Notes under the pieces: generated by a model
What the model was told of the DNA's origin: nothing
Seen by the model: the letters and a program-made list of their open reading frames with translations, nothing else
The model's database searches: none
In this document: positions 26,335-35,796 of the stretch, piece after piece
Numbering within the stretch: the first letter of the stretch is position 1
Layout of the letters: every line of letters begins with the position of its first letter
Assembly: GCA_041603235.1 (NCBI GenBank)
Contig: JBFIES010000001.1
Span: 744,001-808,000 of the forward strand
DNA: 64,000 nt
Direction: 5' to 3'
DNA from: Panacagrimonas sp041603235
GTDB lineage: Bacteria; Pseudomonadota; Gammaproteobacteria; Nevskiales; Nevskiaceae
Translations under genes and position numbers: made by a program

Positions 26335-27131
26335 GAGGCTTCCAGCAATCGAGACGGGCAACTGTAGATGACATGCTGATTGCGGCGCGCAAAGCCAATC
26401 AGCGTCAGTCCGGCGCCTTGTGCCACGCGAACGGCCAGCGCGGTCGGCGCAGAGATAGCGGCCAGTAGCGGCATTCCTGCAACCGCCGCCTTGTGCACCA
26501 TCTCGTAACTGGCGCGACTGGTAATCACGCAGAAGCCACGTGACAGGTCCGCGCCTTGCGCCAGCAAACGGCCGATGAGTTTGTCGAGTGCATTGTGTCG
26601 GCCGACATCCTCACAGGCTGCGAGGATCAAGCCGTCGGTGCTCACCCAGGCGGCAGCATGTGTTGCACCGGTTAGCCCATTCACGGGTTGATGCCGCTTG
26701 ATGGCTTCCAGCGCTCTGCGCAAGGCTGAAGCGGTAATGGCCACACCTGCCGGCACCCGCGGCGCGGGCCGCATTGCCGCATCCAGTGTTTTTTCCCCGC
26801 ACATGCCGCATCCGGTGCGCCCCTGAAGATTGCGCTCGCGCGATGCAAGCGTCTGAGCACATTCTGGGGTGATGCGAATATCAATCTGCACTGCGTCGTC
26901 TCCTGACGCGGCCAGGACCTTGATATCCAGAATGTCGCGCACCGATCCCACCAGACCTTCGGTCACGCTGAAGCCGCGCGCAAAATCTTCCAGATCCTGC
27001 GGGGAGCACATCATCACCACGTAGGCATGTCCGTTGTAGCGCAGGGAAACCGGCACTTCTTCTGCCAGATGATCCGGCGCACTGGCGCCATCGCGCCAGA
27101 CCTGGCTGGTGCTGTGAGCCGACGCGATCAT
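26331..27131 (-). CDS. fdhD: Formate dehydrogenase accessory sulfurtransferase FdhD
   Basis: FdhD transfers sulfur from IscS to the molybdenum cofactor, which formate dehydrogenase needs for activity. The 266-residue product has the catalytic Cys pair in GRTGCGMCGEKTL near 110-120. It also has the cofactor-binding segments ACEDVGRHNALDKLIG and ITSRASYEMVHKAA. The start at 27131 overlaps the fdsA stop by ATGA, and its own stop overlaps fdsD in the same way. Confidence 0.93.
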   Translation of the reverse strand: MIASAHSTSQVWRDGASAPDHLAEEVPVSLRYNGHAYVVMMCSPQDLEDFARGFSVTEGLVGSVRDILDIKVLAASGDDAVQIDIRITPECAQTLASRERNLQGRTGCGMCGEKTLDAAMRPAPRVPAGVAITASALRRALEAIKRHQPVNGLTGATHAAAWVSTDGLILAACEDVGRHNALDKLIGRLLAQGADLSRGFCVITSRASYEMVHKAAVAGMPLLAAISAPTALAVRVAQGAGLTLIGFARRNQHVIYSCPSRLLEAS

Positions 27132-30007
27132 CTGGATGCCTCGGCAAGCAGCTGCTCTTGCTGCGCACTGAAGGCCCGGTAACGGCTCTGCCACTGCGAG
27201 GGCTGACTAACCCGGGTCAGTTCGACCGCGGTTACCTTGTACTCCGGGCAGTTGGTAGCCCAGTCTGAATTTTCCGTGGTGATGACATTGGCACCGGAGA
27301 AGGGATGATGAAACGTGGTGTAGACCACACCCGGCTGCACCCGAGCGGTCAGGCTCGCACGAAGTACCGTTTCACCTGCACGACTGCTGACGCCCACCCA
27401 GTCACCCTCGGCGATGCCGCGCGACTCAGCGTCGTGGGGATGGATCTCAATCCGGTCTTCGCTGTGCCAACTGACGTTGTGGGTACGTCTTGTCTGCGCG
27501 CCGACGTTGTACTGCGACAGGATTCGTCCGGTGGTCAGAATCAGCGGGAATTTGGCGGTGATCTTCTCTGAGGTCGGCACGTACTCGGTCACCAGAAACT
27601 TGCCCTTGCCGCGCACGAAGCTGTCGACATGCATGGTCGGCGTGCCCTGCGGCGCAGCATCATTGCAAGGCCACTGGATGCTGCCCAGTGCATCAATCCG
27701 CTCGAAACTCACGCCCTGGAGGGTAGGTGTGAGGCGCGCAATCTCATCCATGATCTGCGATGGATGTGTGTACTGCATCGGATACCCCATGGCATTGGCC
27801 AGCTTCTGCGTAGCCTCCCACTCGCCAACGCCCGACTTGGGTGCCATCACTTTGCGAACACGGGAAATGCGGCGTTCGGCATTGGTGAAGGTGCCGTCTT
27901 TCTCGAGGAAGGAAGAGCCCGGCAGGAACACATGCGCAAACTTTGCAGTTTCATTGAGAAACAGATCCTGCACCACGATGCACTGCATGGCAGACAGTGC
28001 TGCCGTCACGTGCTGTGTGTTGGGATCACTTTGCGCGATATCTTCACCCTGGACATAGAGTCCAAGAAACTCGCCGTCTAGGGCCGCCTCAAACATGTTT
28101 GGAATACGCAGCCCCTGAACCGGTGACAGCGTCTGCTGCCATTCCTGCTCAAAGGCCTGTCGCGTCGCGTCGTCCGAGACATGGCGATAACCGGGGAATT
28201 CATGCGGGAAAGAACCCATGTCGCAGGAACCCTGCACATTGTTCTGCCCGCGCAGGGGATTCACGCCAACACCTTCACGTCCGATATTGCCGGTCGCCAT
28301 TGCAAGGTTGGCAATGCCCATCACCATGGTCGAGCCCTGCGAGTGCTCGGTGACGCCCAGACCGTAATAGATGGCCGCATTGTCGACGCTCGCATAGAGG
28401 CGTGCGGCGCTGCGCACCTCCTGCGCGGAGACGCCAGTGACCGCTTCCATGTTCTCGGGAGAGTTGCTCTCCCCTCCAACGAAGGCGCGCCACTTCTCGA
28501 AAGATTCCATGTCGCAGCGCTGACGAACAAAATCCTCCTTCACTAGGCCTTCATCCACGATGACGTGTGCCAGGGCGTTGATCAGCGCAACATTGGTCCC
28601 CGGTCGCAGCCCCAGATAATGTGCCGCCTCGATGTGCGGCGTCCGGACCAGATCAATCCGACGCGGGTCGGCCACAATCAGCTTTGCACCCTGACGCAGG
28701 CGGCGCTTCATCTGCGAAGCAAATACCGGGTGCCCATCGGTAGGGTTGGCCCCGATGACGACAATCACATCCGCCTTCATCACCGAGTCAAAAGTTTGCG
28801 TGCCAGCCGATTCGCCAAGTGTCTGCTTCAGGCCGTAACCGGTCGGCGAGTGGCAGACACGTGCGCAGGTGTCCACGTTGTTGTTTCCGAATCCGGCACG
28901 GACCAGCTTCTGAACAATGTAGACCTCCTCGTTGGTGCAACGAGAGGAGGTGATGGCGCCAATGGCACCGCGGCCGTGTTCGGCCTGAATGCGTTTGAAT
29001 TCACTGGCGGCGTGGGCAATGGCCTCATCCCAGCTCACCGGCCGCCACGGGTCTTGAATGCTGGCGCGGATCATCGGCGTGGTGATGCGATCCGGATGTG
29101 TTGCGTAGCCGAACGCGAAACGTCCTTTCACACAGGAATGACCATGATTGGCATGGCCATCCTTGTTGGGCACCATGCGCAGCAGCTCAGCGCCCTGCAT
29201 TTCCGCGCGGAAGGAACAGCCGACGCCGCAATAGGCACAGGTGGTCACCACGCTGTGATCAGCCTGGCCTTTCTCGATCACGGTCTTTTCTGTCAGCGTC
29301 GCCGTTGGGCAGGCCTGCACGCAGGCGCCGCAGGAAACACATTCGGAGTCCATGAAGGACTCGTTCATGCTCGCTGCAATTTTCGAGTCGAAACCGCGGC
29401 CCTGAACGGTCAGCGCCAGCGTGCCCTGTTGCTCGTCGCAGGCGCGCACGCAGCGCGAGCAGACAATGCATTTACTCGGATCAAAGCTGAAATAGGGATT
29501 GCTCTCGTCTTTTTCGACAAACCGGGGATTCACCGTGCCCTTGCCCGGCACATAGCGATGCACGTGGTTGTCGCCCTGATCGCCATAGCGCACATCTCGC
29601 AGACCTACGGCGCCCGCCATGTCCTGCAACTCGCAGTGGCCATTGGCCGGACAGGTCAGGCAATCCAGCGGATGATCTGAAATATACAGCTCCATCACGC
29701 CGCGACGCAGCGCGGCGAGTTTGCTGTTCTGCGTGGTGACCTTCATGCCCTCGCGCACCTGCGTGGTACAGGAGGCGGGATAACCCTTGACGCCCTCGAT
29801 CCGCACCAGGCACAGGCGGCAGGAACCAAACGCATCCAACTGATCGGTCGCGCACAACCTGGGAATCTTCAGGTCTGCCAGTGCTGCAGCGCGCATCACG
29901 GAGGTGCCTTCAGGCACCGTGATGTCATGGCCATCGATGTTCAGCGTGACTGAAGTTTCGGCCTTTACTTCTGGAGTTCCCAGATCAGCTTCTGCGATTG
30001 ATCTCAT
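27128..30007 (-). CDS. fdsA: NAD-dependent formate dehydrogenase, molybdenum catalytic subunit
   Basis: FdsA oxidises formate to CO2 at a bis-MGD molybdenum centre in the cytosol. The 959-residue product shows, in order: a [2Fe-2S] domain (C52, C63, C66, C80), an H-x3-C-x2-C-x5-C cluster (H112, C116, C119, C125), and two [4Fe-4S] ferredoxin motifs (C180-C190 and C223-C233). The catalytic-domain cluster follows (C257, C260, C264, C292). The molybdenum-ligand Cys385 and active-site His386 lie in CARVCHSPT. All iron-sulfur ligands are present. It overlaps fdsB and fdhD by 4 bases each. Confidence 0.95.
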   Translation of the reverse strand: MRSIAEADLGTPEVKAETSVTLNIDGHDITVPEGTSVMRAAALADLKIPRLCATDQLDAFGSCRLCLVRIEGVKGYPASCTTQVREGMKVTTQNSKLAALRRGVMELYISDHPLDCLTCPANGHCELQDMAGAVGLRDVRYGDQGDNHVHRYVPGKGTVNPRFVEKDESNPYFSFDPSKCIVCSRCVRACDEQQGTLALTVQGRGFDSKIAASMNESFMDSECVSCGACVQACPTATLTEKTVIEKGQADHSVVTTCAYCGVGCSFRAEMQGAELLRMVPNKDGHANHGHSCVKGRFAFGYATHPDRITTPMIRASIQDPWRPVSWDEAIAHAASEFKRIQAEHGRGAIGAITSSRCTNEEVYIVQKLVRAGFGNNNVDTCARVCHSPTGYGLKQTLGESAGTQTFDSVMKADVIVVIGANPTDGHPVFASQMKRRLRQGAKLIVADPRRIDLVRTPHIEAAHYLGLRPGTNVALINALAHVIVDEGLVKEDFVRQRCDMESFEKWRAFVGGESNSPENMEAVTGVSAQEVRSAARLYASVDNAAIYYGLGVTEHSQGSTMVMGIANLAMATGNIGREGVGVNPLRGQNNVQGSCDMGSFPHEFPGYRHVSDDATRQAFEQEWQQTLSPVQGLRIPNMFEAALDGEFLGLYVQGEDIAQSDPNTQHVTAALSAMQCIVVQDLFLNETAKFAHVFLPGSSFLEKDGTFTNAERRISRVRKVMAPKSGVGEWEATQKLANAMGYPMQYTHPSQIMDEIARLTPTLQGVSFERIDALGSIQWPCNDAAPQGTPTMHVDSFVRGKGKFLVTEYVPTSEKITAKFPLILTTGRILSQYNVGAQTRRTHNVSWHSEDRIEIHPHDAESRGIAEGDWVGVSSRAGETVLRASLTARVQPGVVYTTFHHPFSGANVITTENSDWATNCPEYKVTAVELTRVSQPSQWQSRYRAFSAQQEQLLAEASR

Positions 30008-31584
30008 GATGTTGCTCCTGCACCGACAGGTCTCGCCTGCGCGCCAAAATCTTCCGGAAAATAATCTAGGGCGGACAACACCGGATACGGTGTCAGGCCG
30101 CCCATGGCGCAGAGCGAGCCATCTTTCATGGTCTGGCAGAGATCGCGAAGCAATACTGTCTGTGCCGCTTGTGCCTCATCTGCCTTGCCTGCCACCAGAC
30201 GATCAATCACTTCCACGCCTCGGGTCGATCCAATTCGGCAGGGCGTACATTTTCCGCAGGATTCGATGCTGCAGAATTCCATGGCATAGCGCGCCTGCGC
30301 GGCCATATCCACCGTGTCGTCAAAGACCACGATTCCGCCATGGCCGAGCATGGCGCCGGCAGCAGAAAATGCTTCGTAGTCGAGCCGGATATCAAACTGG
30401 GATTCCGGCAGATAAGCACCCAGCGGGCCGCCAATCTGCACCGCGCGGATCGGTCGCCCGCTGAGCGAACCACCACCAAAGTCGTACAGGAGTTCTCGCA
30501 GACTCATGCCAAAAGCCAGCTCGATGAGCCCGCCATGGCGGATGTTGCCGGCGAGTTGAATCGGCAGGCTGCCGCGTGAACGCCCCATGCCGAAGTCCCG
30601 GTAGAACGCTGCACCCTTGTCCAGAATGATCGGCACCGAGGCGAGCGTGATGACGTTGTGAATCAGGGTTGGTTTGCCAAACAGGCCTTCCAACGCAGGC
30701 AGTGGCGGCTTGAAGCGGACTTCTCCGCGCCGGCCTTCCAGCGACTCCAGCAGGGATGTTTCCTCGCCGCAGATGTAGGCGCCGCCGCCGATCCGCAACT
30801 CGATATCAAAGGCCACCCCAGACTCACACACGCTGTCACCGAGGTAGCCGCGGTCTCGCGCTGTCGCCAATGCGTATTCGAGCGTGCGCCGCGCATGCGG
30901 ATACTCGGAGCGAAGATAGATAAAGCCCCGGCTCGCACCACAGGCCAGACCCGCGATGATCATGCCCTCGATCAGCAGATAGGGGTCGCCTTCCATCAGC
31001 ATGCGATCAGAGAAGGTGCCGGAATCGCCCTCGTCCGCGTTGCAGACGATGTACTTCTGTTCAGCCGACGCCTGCTGCACCGTGTTCCATTTGATGCCCG
31101 CCGGAAACGCAGCGCCGCCGCGGCCGCGAAGCCCGGAATCATTGATTGCCTCAATAATTGATTCGGGCGTTTGCTGCAGCGCCCGGCGCAGGCCCGCAAA
31201 ACCCTCATGGGCAAGGTAATCGTCAAGACAGCGCGGATCGGTCAGGCCGCAACGCGCAAAGCAAAGCCGCTGCTGTTGTTTCATCCACGGCAGTTCTTCG
31301 GTCAGGCCCAGTCGGAGCGGATGCTCGCCGCCATTCAGAAAATCTGCCGCCATCAGGCCGGGCACGTCCGACAGACGCACCGGGCCGTAGGCCACCCGAC
31401 CTGCCGGTGTCTGCACCTCCACCATTGGCTCCAACCACAGCAGGCCACGACTTCCGTTACGGACCAGCTGCACCTTGTCTTTGAGCGGGCGAGCTGCGGC
31501 GGCAATGGCGTGTGCAATCTCATCCGCGCCGACACTCAGCGCAGCTGCATCACAAGGCACAAACACCTTGACCGGCGTGTTCAT
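30004..31584 (-). CDS. fdsB: NAD-dependent formate dehydrogenase, FMN/NADH subunit
   Basis: FdsB passes electrons from formate to NAD. The 526-residue product has an N-terminal thioredoxin-like domain, then a NuoF-like body: GLRGRGGAAFPAGIKW (FMN) and GGGAYICGEETSLLESLEG (NADH). The [4Fe-4S] motif ESCGKCTPCRIG lies near 435. The ATG at 31584 overlaps the fdsG stop (ATGA); translation from upstream 31677 would read into out-of-frame fdsG sequence. Confidence 0.94.
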   Translation of the reverse strand: MNTPVKVFVPCDAAALSVGADEIAHAIAAAARPLKDKVQLVRNGSRGLLWLEPMVEVQTPAGRVAYGPVRLSDVPGLMAADFLNGGEHPLRLGLTEELPWMKQQQRLCFARCGLTDPRCLDDYLAHEGFAGLRRALQQTPESIIEAINDSGLRGRGGAAFPAGIKWNTVQQASAEQKYIVCNADEGDSGTFSDRMLMEGDPYLLIEGMIIAGLACGASRGFIYLRSEYPHARRTLEYALATARDRGYLGDSVCESGVAFDIELRIGGGAYICGEETSLLESLEGRRGEVRFKPPLPALEGLFGKPTLIHNVITLASVPIILDKGAAFYRDFGMGRSRGSLPIQLAGNIRHGGLIELAFGMSLRELLYDFGGGSLSGRPIRAVQIGGPLGAYLPESQFDIRLDYEAFSAAGAMLGHGGIVVFDDTVDMAAQARYAMEFCSIESCGKCTPCRIGSTRGVEVIDRLVAGKADEAQAAQTVLLRDLCQTMKDGSLCAMGGLTPYPVLSALDYFPEDFGAQARPVGAGATS

Positions 31585-32102
31585 GACCGGGCATCCGCCA
31601 TGATCTGGTCGAGCCTGCCATTCGACACCCGGCCACAGAGCTGATCGTCCACCATGACCGAAGGGCCCAGCGCGCAATTGCCCAGACAGTAGACCGGCTC
31701 CAGAGTCAGTGCGCCGTCTTCGGTCGTGCCATGAAATTCAATGCCAAGCGCGCTGCGCGCATGCGCCTCAAGCTGCGTTGCGCCCACAGCCTGACAGGCC
31801 TCGGCGCGACAGATGCGCAGGACATGACGTCCCGGCGCCTGGGTCCGAAAATCCGGATAGAAACTGATCACGCCGTGGACCTCTGCCCGGGTCAGATTGA
31901 GCTCGAACGCAATCAGCTCAATGGCCTCAGCGGGGATGAAATCCAGACGTTCCTGCACCGCGTGCAATACCGGCAGCAGAGCCCCCTGCAGATGCCCACA
32001 AGCGCTGATGGCGCCTTTCACCGCTTCGCGCTGCGCAGGCAACAGGCGCGCACCCGGCTCCGGCCGGATGGGAATGTGCTTTCCTGTACTGCGCTTTTTC
32101 AT
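31581..32102 (-). CDS. fdsG: NAD-dependent formate dehydrogenase, [2Fe-2S] gamma subunit
   Basis: The 173-residue product is a NuoE-like thioredoxin-fold protein with four Cys of the [2Fe-2S] cluster. The first pair is in RICRAEACQAVG and the second in YCLGNCALGPSV. The N-terminal helical bundle includes the VHGVISFYPDFRT segment. It is the first gene of the operon fdsG-fdsB-fdsA-fdhD-fdsD. ATG at 32102 is preferred to an upstream GTG at 32114. Confidence 0.92.
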   Translation of the reverse strand: MKKRSTGKHIPIRPEPGARLLPAQREAVKGAISACGHLQGALLPVLHAVQERLDFIPAEAIELIAFELNLTRAEVHGVISFYPDFRTQAPGRHVLRICRAEACQAVGATQLEAHARSALGIEFHGTTEDGALTLEPVYCLGNCALGPSVMVDDQLCGRVSNGRLDQIMADARS

Positions 32103-32243
32103 CGGGCCTGACACCGTGAGCGATCACTATAGGATCAATAAAAGCCTATTTGCAGTGGGCCACATACCCAGCACAAACTTGTTGATAAATAATATTCTTC
32201 TGAGAATGGGACGCCAACAATAGGCTCAAGCGCGCCGGTACTT

Positions 32244-32261
32244 TATGTTTTTATTTACATA
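32244..32261. promoter_or_regulatory. Possible operator in the fdsG / regulator divergent region
   Basis: TATGT-N8-ACATA lies 13 bases before the regulator start codon, in an AT-rich gap (32103-32273) shared by two divergent operons. ModE-type regulators bind AT-rich inverted repeats of similar layout, so autoregulation is plausible. This is inference. Confidence 0.35.
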
Positions 32262-32273
32262 TATGATGCCCCC

Positions 32274-33341
32274 ATGTTTCAAGTCTCCATCCGGCCCCAG
32301 TGGCAACTCGACCGGGGCGCAGGTGCGCCGGAGCTGCCGCGCCTGATCGAGCTGCTGGTGCTCATTGACGAATGCGGCACCCTGCGCGAGGCCTGCCAGC
32401 GCATGGGCATGTCTTATCGCTACGCCTGGGGAATGCTGCGCGAAGGCGCTCGCGCCTTCGACATGCCGCTGGTCATCAGTCGCCGCGGTCGCGGCGCCCT
32501 GCTCAGCCCGCTGGGCGAGCGTCTGGTCTGGGCAGACCGCCGCATTGCAGCGCGCCTGACCCCGGTCTTCGACTCGCTGGCCTCGGAACTGGAAGCCGAG
32601 ATCGAGCGCGTGCTGACCCATGCCAAGGGCATCATGCGTCTGCATGCGAGTCATGGATTCGCGGTGGAGTCTCTGCGCAAGCGCTTTCACGAGCAGCAGA
32701 TTCCACTGGATCTGAAGTACTGCACGAGCCTTGAAGCCGTCGCCACCCTGGCACGCGGCGGGTGCGACATGGCCGGTTTTCACGTGCCCATCGGAGAATT
32801 CCAGGGCGCCTCGCTGGCCCACTACGCCACTCATTTGCGGGCAAAGGATATCCGCCTGATTCTGCTGGCCACCCGCAGGCTCGGCCTGATGACGGTGAAG
32901 GGCAATCCTCTTCGGATTCACACCTTGTCAGATCTGAGCCAGAACAATTTGCACATGGTCAATCGCCAGCCCGGTTCCGGCACCCGGCTGCTGTTTGACC
33001 TGATGCTGCAAGCCGCTGGCGTCGATGCAAAAACACTGTCGGGATATGACGTACACGAACTCACGCATGCTGCAGTTGCCGCGTACATCGCCAGCGGCAT
33101 GGCGGACGTGGGGTTCGGGGTGGAGACGCCCGCACAGAGATTCGGGCTGAACTTTGTCCCGCTGGTATCAGAACGCTACTTCTTTGCCTGCAAGGCCGGC
33201 TTCCTCGAATCGCCCACCATGCGCCCGGTGCTGGATGAACTACAAAGTGCGGAGTTTCGCGCGGTGATCAACGCCCTGCCCGGCTACGACGCCATGAACT
33301 CCGGAACAATTCTGCGCATGGACGAAGCATTTCCAGAATGA
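32274..33341 (+). CDS. ModE-type HTH regulator fused to a periplasmic-binding-like domain
   Basis: The 355-residue product begins with a winged helix-turn-helix like the N-terminus of ModE: LLVLIDECGTLREACQRMGMSYRYAWGML (about 27-57). From about 120 to the end it has a PBP-like domain: LHASHGFAVESLRKRF, then NRQPGSGTRLLFDLML, then AAVAAYIASGMADVGFG. The same arrangement occurs in regulators of molybdenum-dependent formate dehydrogenases. It probably senses molybdate/tungstate or an anion such as formate and controls the divergent fds operon. Which ligand it binds cannot be told. The following MFS gene overlaps by ATGA. Confidence 0.82.
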   Translation: MFQVSIRPQWQLDRGAGAPELPRLIELLVLIDECGTLREACQRMGMSYRYAWGMLREGARAFDMPLVISRRGRGALLSPLGERLVWADRRIAARLTPVFDSLASELEAEIERVLTHAKGIMRLHASHGFAVESLRKRFHEQQIPLDLKYCTSLEAVATLARGGCDMAGFHVPIGEFQGASLAHYATHLRAKDIRLILLATRRLGLMTVKGNPLRIHTLSDLSQNNLHMVNRQPGSGTRLLFDLMLQAAGVDAKTLSGYDVHELTHAAVAAYIASGMADVGFGVETPAQRFGLNFVPLVSERYFFACKAGFLESPTMRPVLDELQSAEFRAVINALPGYDAMNSGTILRMDEAFPE

Positions 33342-34516
33342 CGAAAGCGCCTGCGCGTGTGCTGCCAGTGCTGGTTCTGGCTCAGCTGATTGGCACCTCG
33401 ACCTGGTTTGCCGTCAACGCAGTGATGCCGGACCTGCAATCCGCCTTTGGATGGCCCGCGCGTGACATCGGCACCCTGACATCGGCCGTGCAGTTGGGCT
33501 TCATCCTTGGCGCGCTGGTCTTCGCCCTGTTGTCCATCGCAGATCGATTCTCAGCGCGCCGGGTTTTCCTGCTCTGCTCGATTGCACAAGCGCTCTGCAC
33601 GCTGGCTGCGGTGTACTGCGCGGAGTCATTCGTACTGCTGTGCCTGTGGCGCGGCCTGACCGGTTTTTTCCTGGCCGGCATCTACCCCGTGGGCATGAAG
33701 ATCGCCGCACAGTGGTTTCCGCAAGGTCTGGGAGCCGCGCTGGGATTTCTGGTCGGTGCGCTGGTACTGGGCAGCGCCAGCCCACATGCCTTGCGCGCGA
33801 TGTCGGCGGGCTGGCCCTGGGAATCGGTTTTCTATGGCGTTGCGCTCGCAGCCCTGTTCGCCGGACTGCTTCTGCACACGCTGATTCCGGAGCCGCCTAT
33901 TCGGGCGAGCAGAATCGTTGGCCTGCAGTTCCGCGCACTCTGGACCGCCATGTCCAACGCCAAAGTTCGCGCGTCCATGTTCGGCTACTTTGGCCACATG
34001 TGGGAAATGTATTCGCTATGGGTATTGGCACCGATGATCCTGCTGACCCGCCTGTCCGACGCGGTCTTGTCATGGACCGCTTTCGTGGTGCTCGGCGCGG
34101 GCGTTCTGGGCTGCGTCATTGGCGGACAGTGGGCGCGGCGCATTGGCGGGGCCAGGGTTGCGGGCATCCAGCTTTCGATCAGCGGACTGTGCTGCCTGAT
34201 CTCCCCGTGGATGCTGGAATCTGCGTTGCCGCTGTTCCTGCTTTGGATGCTGGTCTGGGGAACCACTGTCTCGGGGGACTCACCTCAGTTTTCCGCATTA
34301 ACGGCCAACAATTCACCGCCGGAATGGGTCGGCAGCATCCTGACACTGAGCAACTGCATCGGCTTTGGCATTTCCATCGTCAGCATTCAGCTGTTTGTGA
34401 TGTTGTCAGAGACGATCGCGCTGTCACGCCTGCTGCCCTGGCTGGCGCTTGGTCCTTTGCTAGGCCTGCTTGCACTGCGCCCCTTGCTGCGGCTTGAACA
34501 ACAATCCGCCGCATAA
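33338..34516 (+). CDS. MFS transporter
   Basis: The 392-residue product has 12 predicted helices. The motif-A-like loop after helix 2 is SIADRFSARRVF and the helix 4 segment is LWRGLTGFFLAGIYPVGMKIAAQWFP. It resembles the nitrate/nitrite-type and sugar-type MFS groups only in outline, so the substrate is unknown. It is coupled to the ModE-type regulator by a 4-base overlap and sits opposite the formate dehydrogenase operon, so transport of an anion (formate or a molybdenum-related oxyanion) is a possible role. The gene converges on the egtE-like gene. Confidence 0.8.
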   Translation: MTKAPARVLPVLVLAQLIGTSTWFAVNAVMPDLQSAFGWPARDIGTLTSAVQLGFILGALVFALLSIADRFSARRVFLLCSIAQALCTLAAVYCAESFVLLCLWRGLTGFFLAGIYPVGMKIAAQWFPQGLGAALGFLVGALVLGSASPHALRAMSAGWPWESVFYGVALAALFAGLLLHTLIPEPPIRASRIVGLQFRALWTAMSNAKVRASMFGYFGHMWEMYSLWVLAPMILLTRLSDAVLSWTAFVVLGAGVLGCVIGGQWARRIGGARVAGIQLSISGLCCLISPWMLESALPLFLLWMLVWGTTVSGDSPQFSALTANNSPPEWVGSILTLSNCIGFGISIVSIQLFVMLSETIALSRLLPWLALGPLLGLLALRPLLRLEQQSAA

Positions 34517-34557
34517 ACGCATCCCCAGGATTTACATCAGACAGGCAATTCGCTTCT

Positions 34558-35724
34558 TCAGGTCAGCGCTGCACACATCACATCGACAACCCGATCCAGC
34601 GCCAGCTCACTGATATGCAGATGCGGCGAAAATCGCAATGCGCCGCCACGCGGCACTGCAAAAATGCCTTGCTCGTGCAGAGCAGCACTGAGCCTTTCAA
34701 GACTGCATCGATCTTCGGGCCGCCACGCGATCAAATGCGGTGCAACAGGCTCCGCGCTCAGCCCCTGCCCCAAGCCTTTGGCAACTAGGGCATCTCGAAA
34801 GTGCGTGCTCAGTTCATTCAGGCGCTTTTCAATCTCGTCAATGCCCCATGCCTGCATCTGCTGGAGCGCCGCCATCGACATCGGCACGGACAGCGGATGA
34901 GGGAATGGCCCAAAATCAAATCGTCGCGCGCCAGAACGATAGGCGGGAAGCGTCCGCCCCATCGACGCGAAGTCGCAACTGGCCTCGCGCGCAAGAATGG
35001 TCTGCTCAATCGGCTCGCCACGTTCGCAATGCTTTGGCGCCGCCCACAACCAGCCCAGACCGTAGGCACCCAGCAACCATTTGTGGCCTGGCACCACCAC
35101 AAAATCTGGCGCGATGGTTTCCAGGTCCAAGGCCATGACACCTATCGACTGGCTTGCATCAATCACCAAGGCGGCGCCCAGACGATGCGCTTCTGCCGCA
35201 ATCTGTTCGAGATTCAACAGGCTGCCGTCAGCCCAGTGACAATGCGGAATACTCAGCACCGCCGTTGACGCATCCATCTGCGCCAGAACGGCGGATGTCC
35301 AGTCCTGACCGGCCTCACGAACGGCGTAACGCATGTGCGCTCCGCAGGCCTCGGCCTGTTGCTGCCATATGCCACGATTCGACGGGTACTCTGCGTCCAG
35401 CACAATCAGATTCTGGCCCGCATGGACAGGACAGTTGCGCGCTGCCACCGCCATCGCATAGCTCACTGATGGGGTGAAGGCCAGCGCATCAACCGTTGTG
35501 TTCAGAAGCTCAGCAGCAAGCGCTCGCAATTGCTCGGTTTGAACGATCCAATCGTCCGCCCCTGCTTCCCAGAGCCGCGCACTCGCATACAGTCCCTCTT
35601 CAGCCGCGCGCGTCACACTATGCAAACGTGGCGCCAGCCCCGCGGTATTGAGATAGATGACATCCTTCGGCACATCAAATAACTGCGCGCTGTCGTAGTT
35701 GATGATCTGTCTGGTCACTGTCAT
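34558..35724 (-). CDS. egtE: Class V aminotransferase-like PLP enzyme (EgtE-like C-S lyase)
   Basis: The 388-residue product has the fold type I PLP core: SVSYAMAVAARN, ASTAVLSIPHCHWADGSLL, ALVIDASQSIGVM with the PLP Asp, and the Schiff-base Lys in VVVPGHKWLLGAYGLGWL. In ergothioneine synthesis EgtE cleaves the hercynylcysteine sulfoxide to ergothioneine. The position divergent from egtB supports that job, but cysteine desulfurase-like activity elsewhere cannot be excluded. ATG at 35724 is preferred to 35772, which would place the start close to egtB. Confidence 0.72.
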   Translation of the reverse strand: MTVTRQIINYDSAQLFDVPKDVIYLNTAGLAPRLHSVTRAAEEGLYASARLWEAGADDWIVQTEQLRALAAELLNTTVDALAFTPSVSYAMAVAARNCPVHAGQNLIVLDAEYPSNRGIWQQQAEACGAHMRYAVREAGQDWTSAVLAQMDASTAVLSIPHCHWADGSLLNLEQIAAEAHRLGAALVIDASQSIGVMALDLETIAPDFVVVPGHKWLLGAYGLGWLWAAPKHCERGEPIEQTILAREASCDFASMGRTLPAYRSGARRFDFGPFPHPLSVPMSMAALQQMQAWGIDEIEKRLNELSTHFRDALVAKGLGQGLSAEPVAPHLIAWRPEDRCSLERLSAALHEQGIFAVPRGGALRFSPHLHISELALDRVVDVMCAALT

Positions 35725-35796
35725 GGTGTCACTATAAATACTCTTTACGCGTGCAGACTGCCGGCGTCGCACGAAAGAACAGAATCATGGAGCGAG
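35725..35796. promoter_or_regulatory. Divergent control region egtE / egtB
   Basis: This 72-base gap separates two divergent genes of one pathway, so overlapping promoters are expected. On the minus strand it includes an AT-rich TATAAATA-like stretch near 35730-35745. Confidence 0.4.

Noticed and set aside
28565..29680. 371-codon + strand frame opposite fdsA
   Set aside because: Antisense to the iron-sulfur part of fdsA; the motifs on the minus strand are complete, so the + frame is a shadow.
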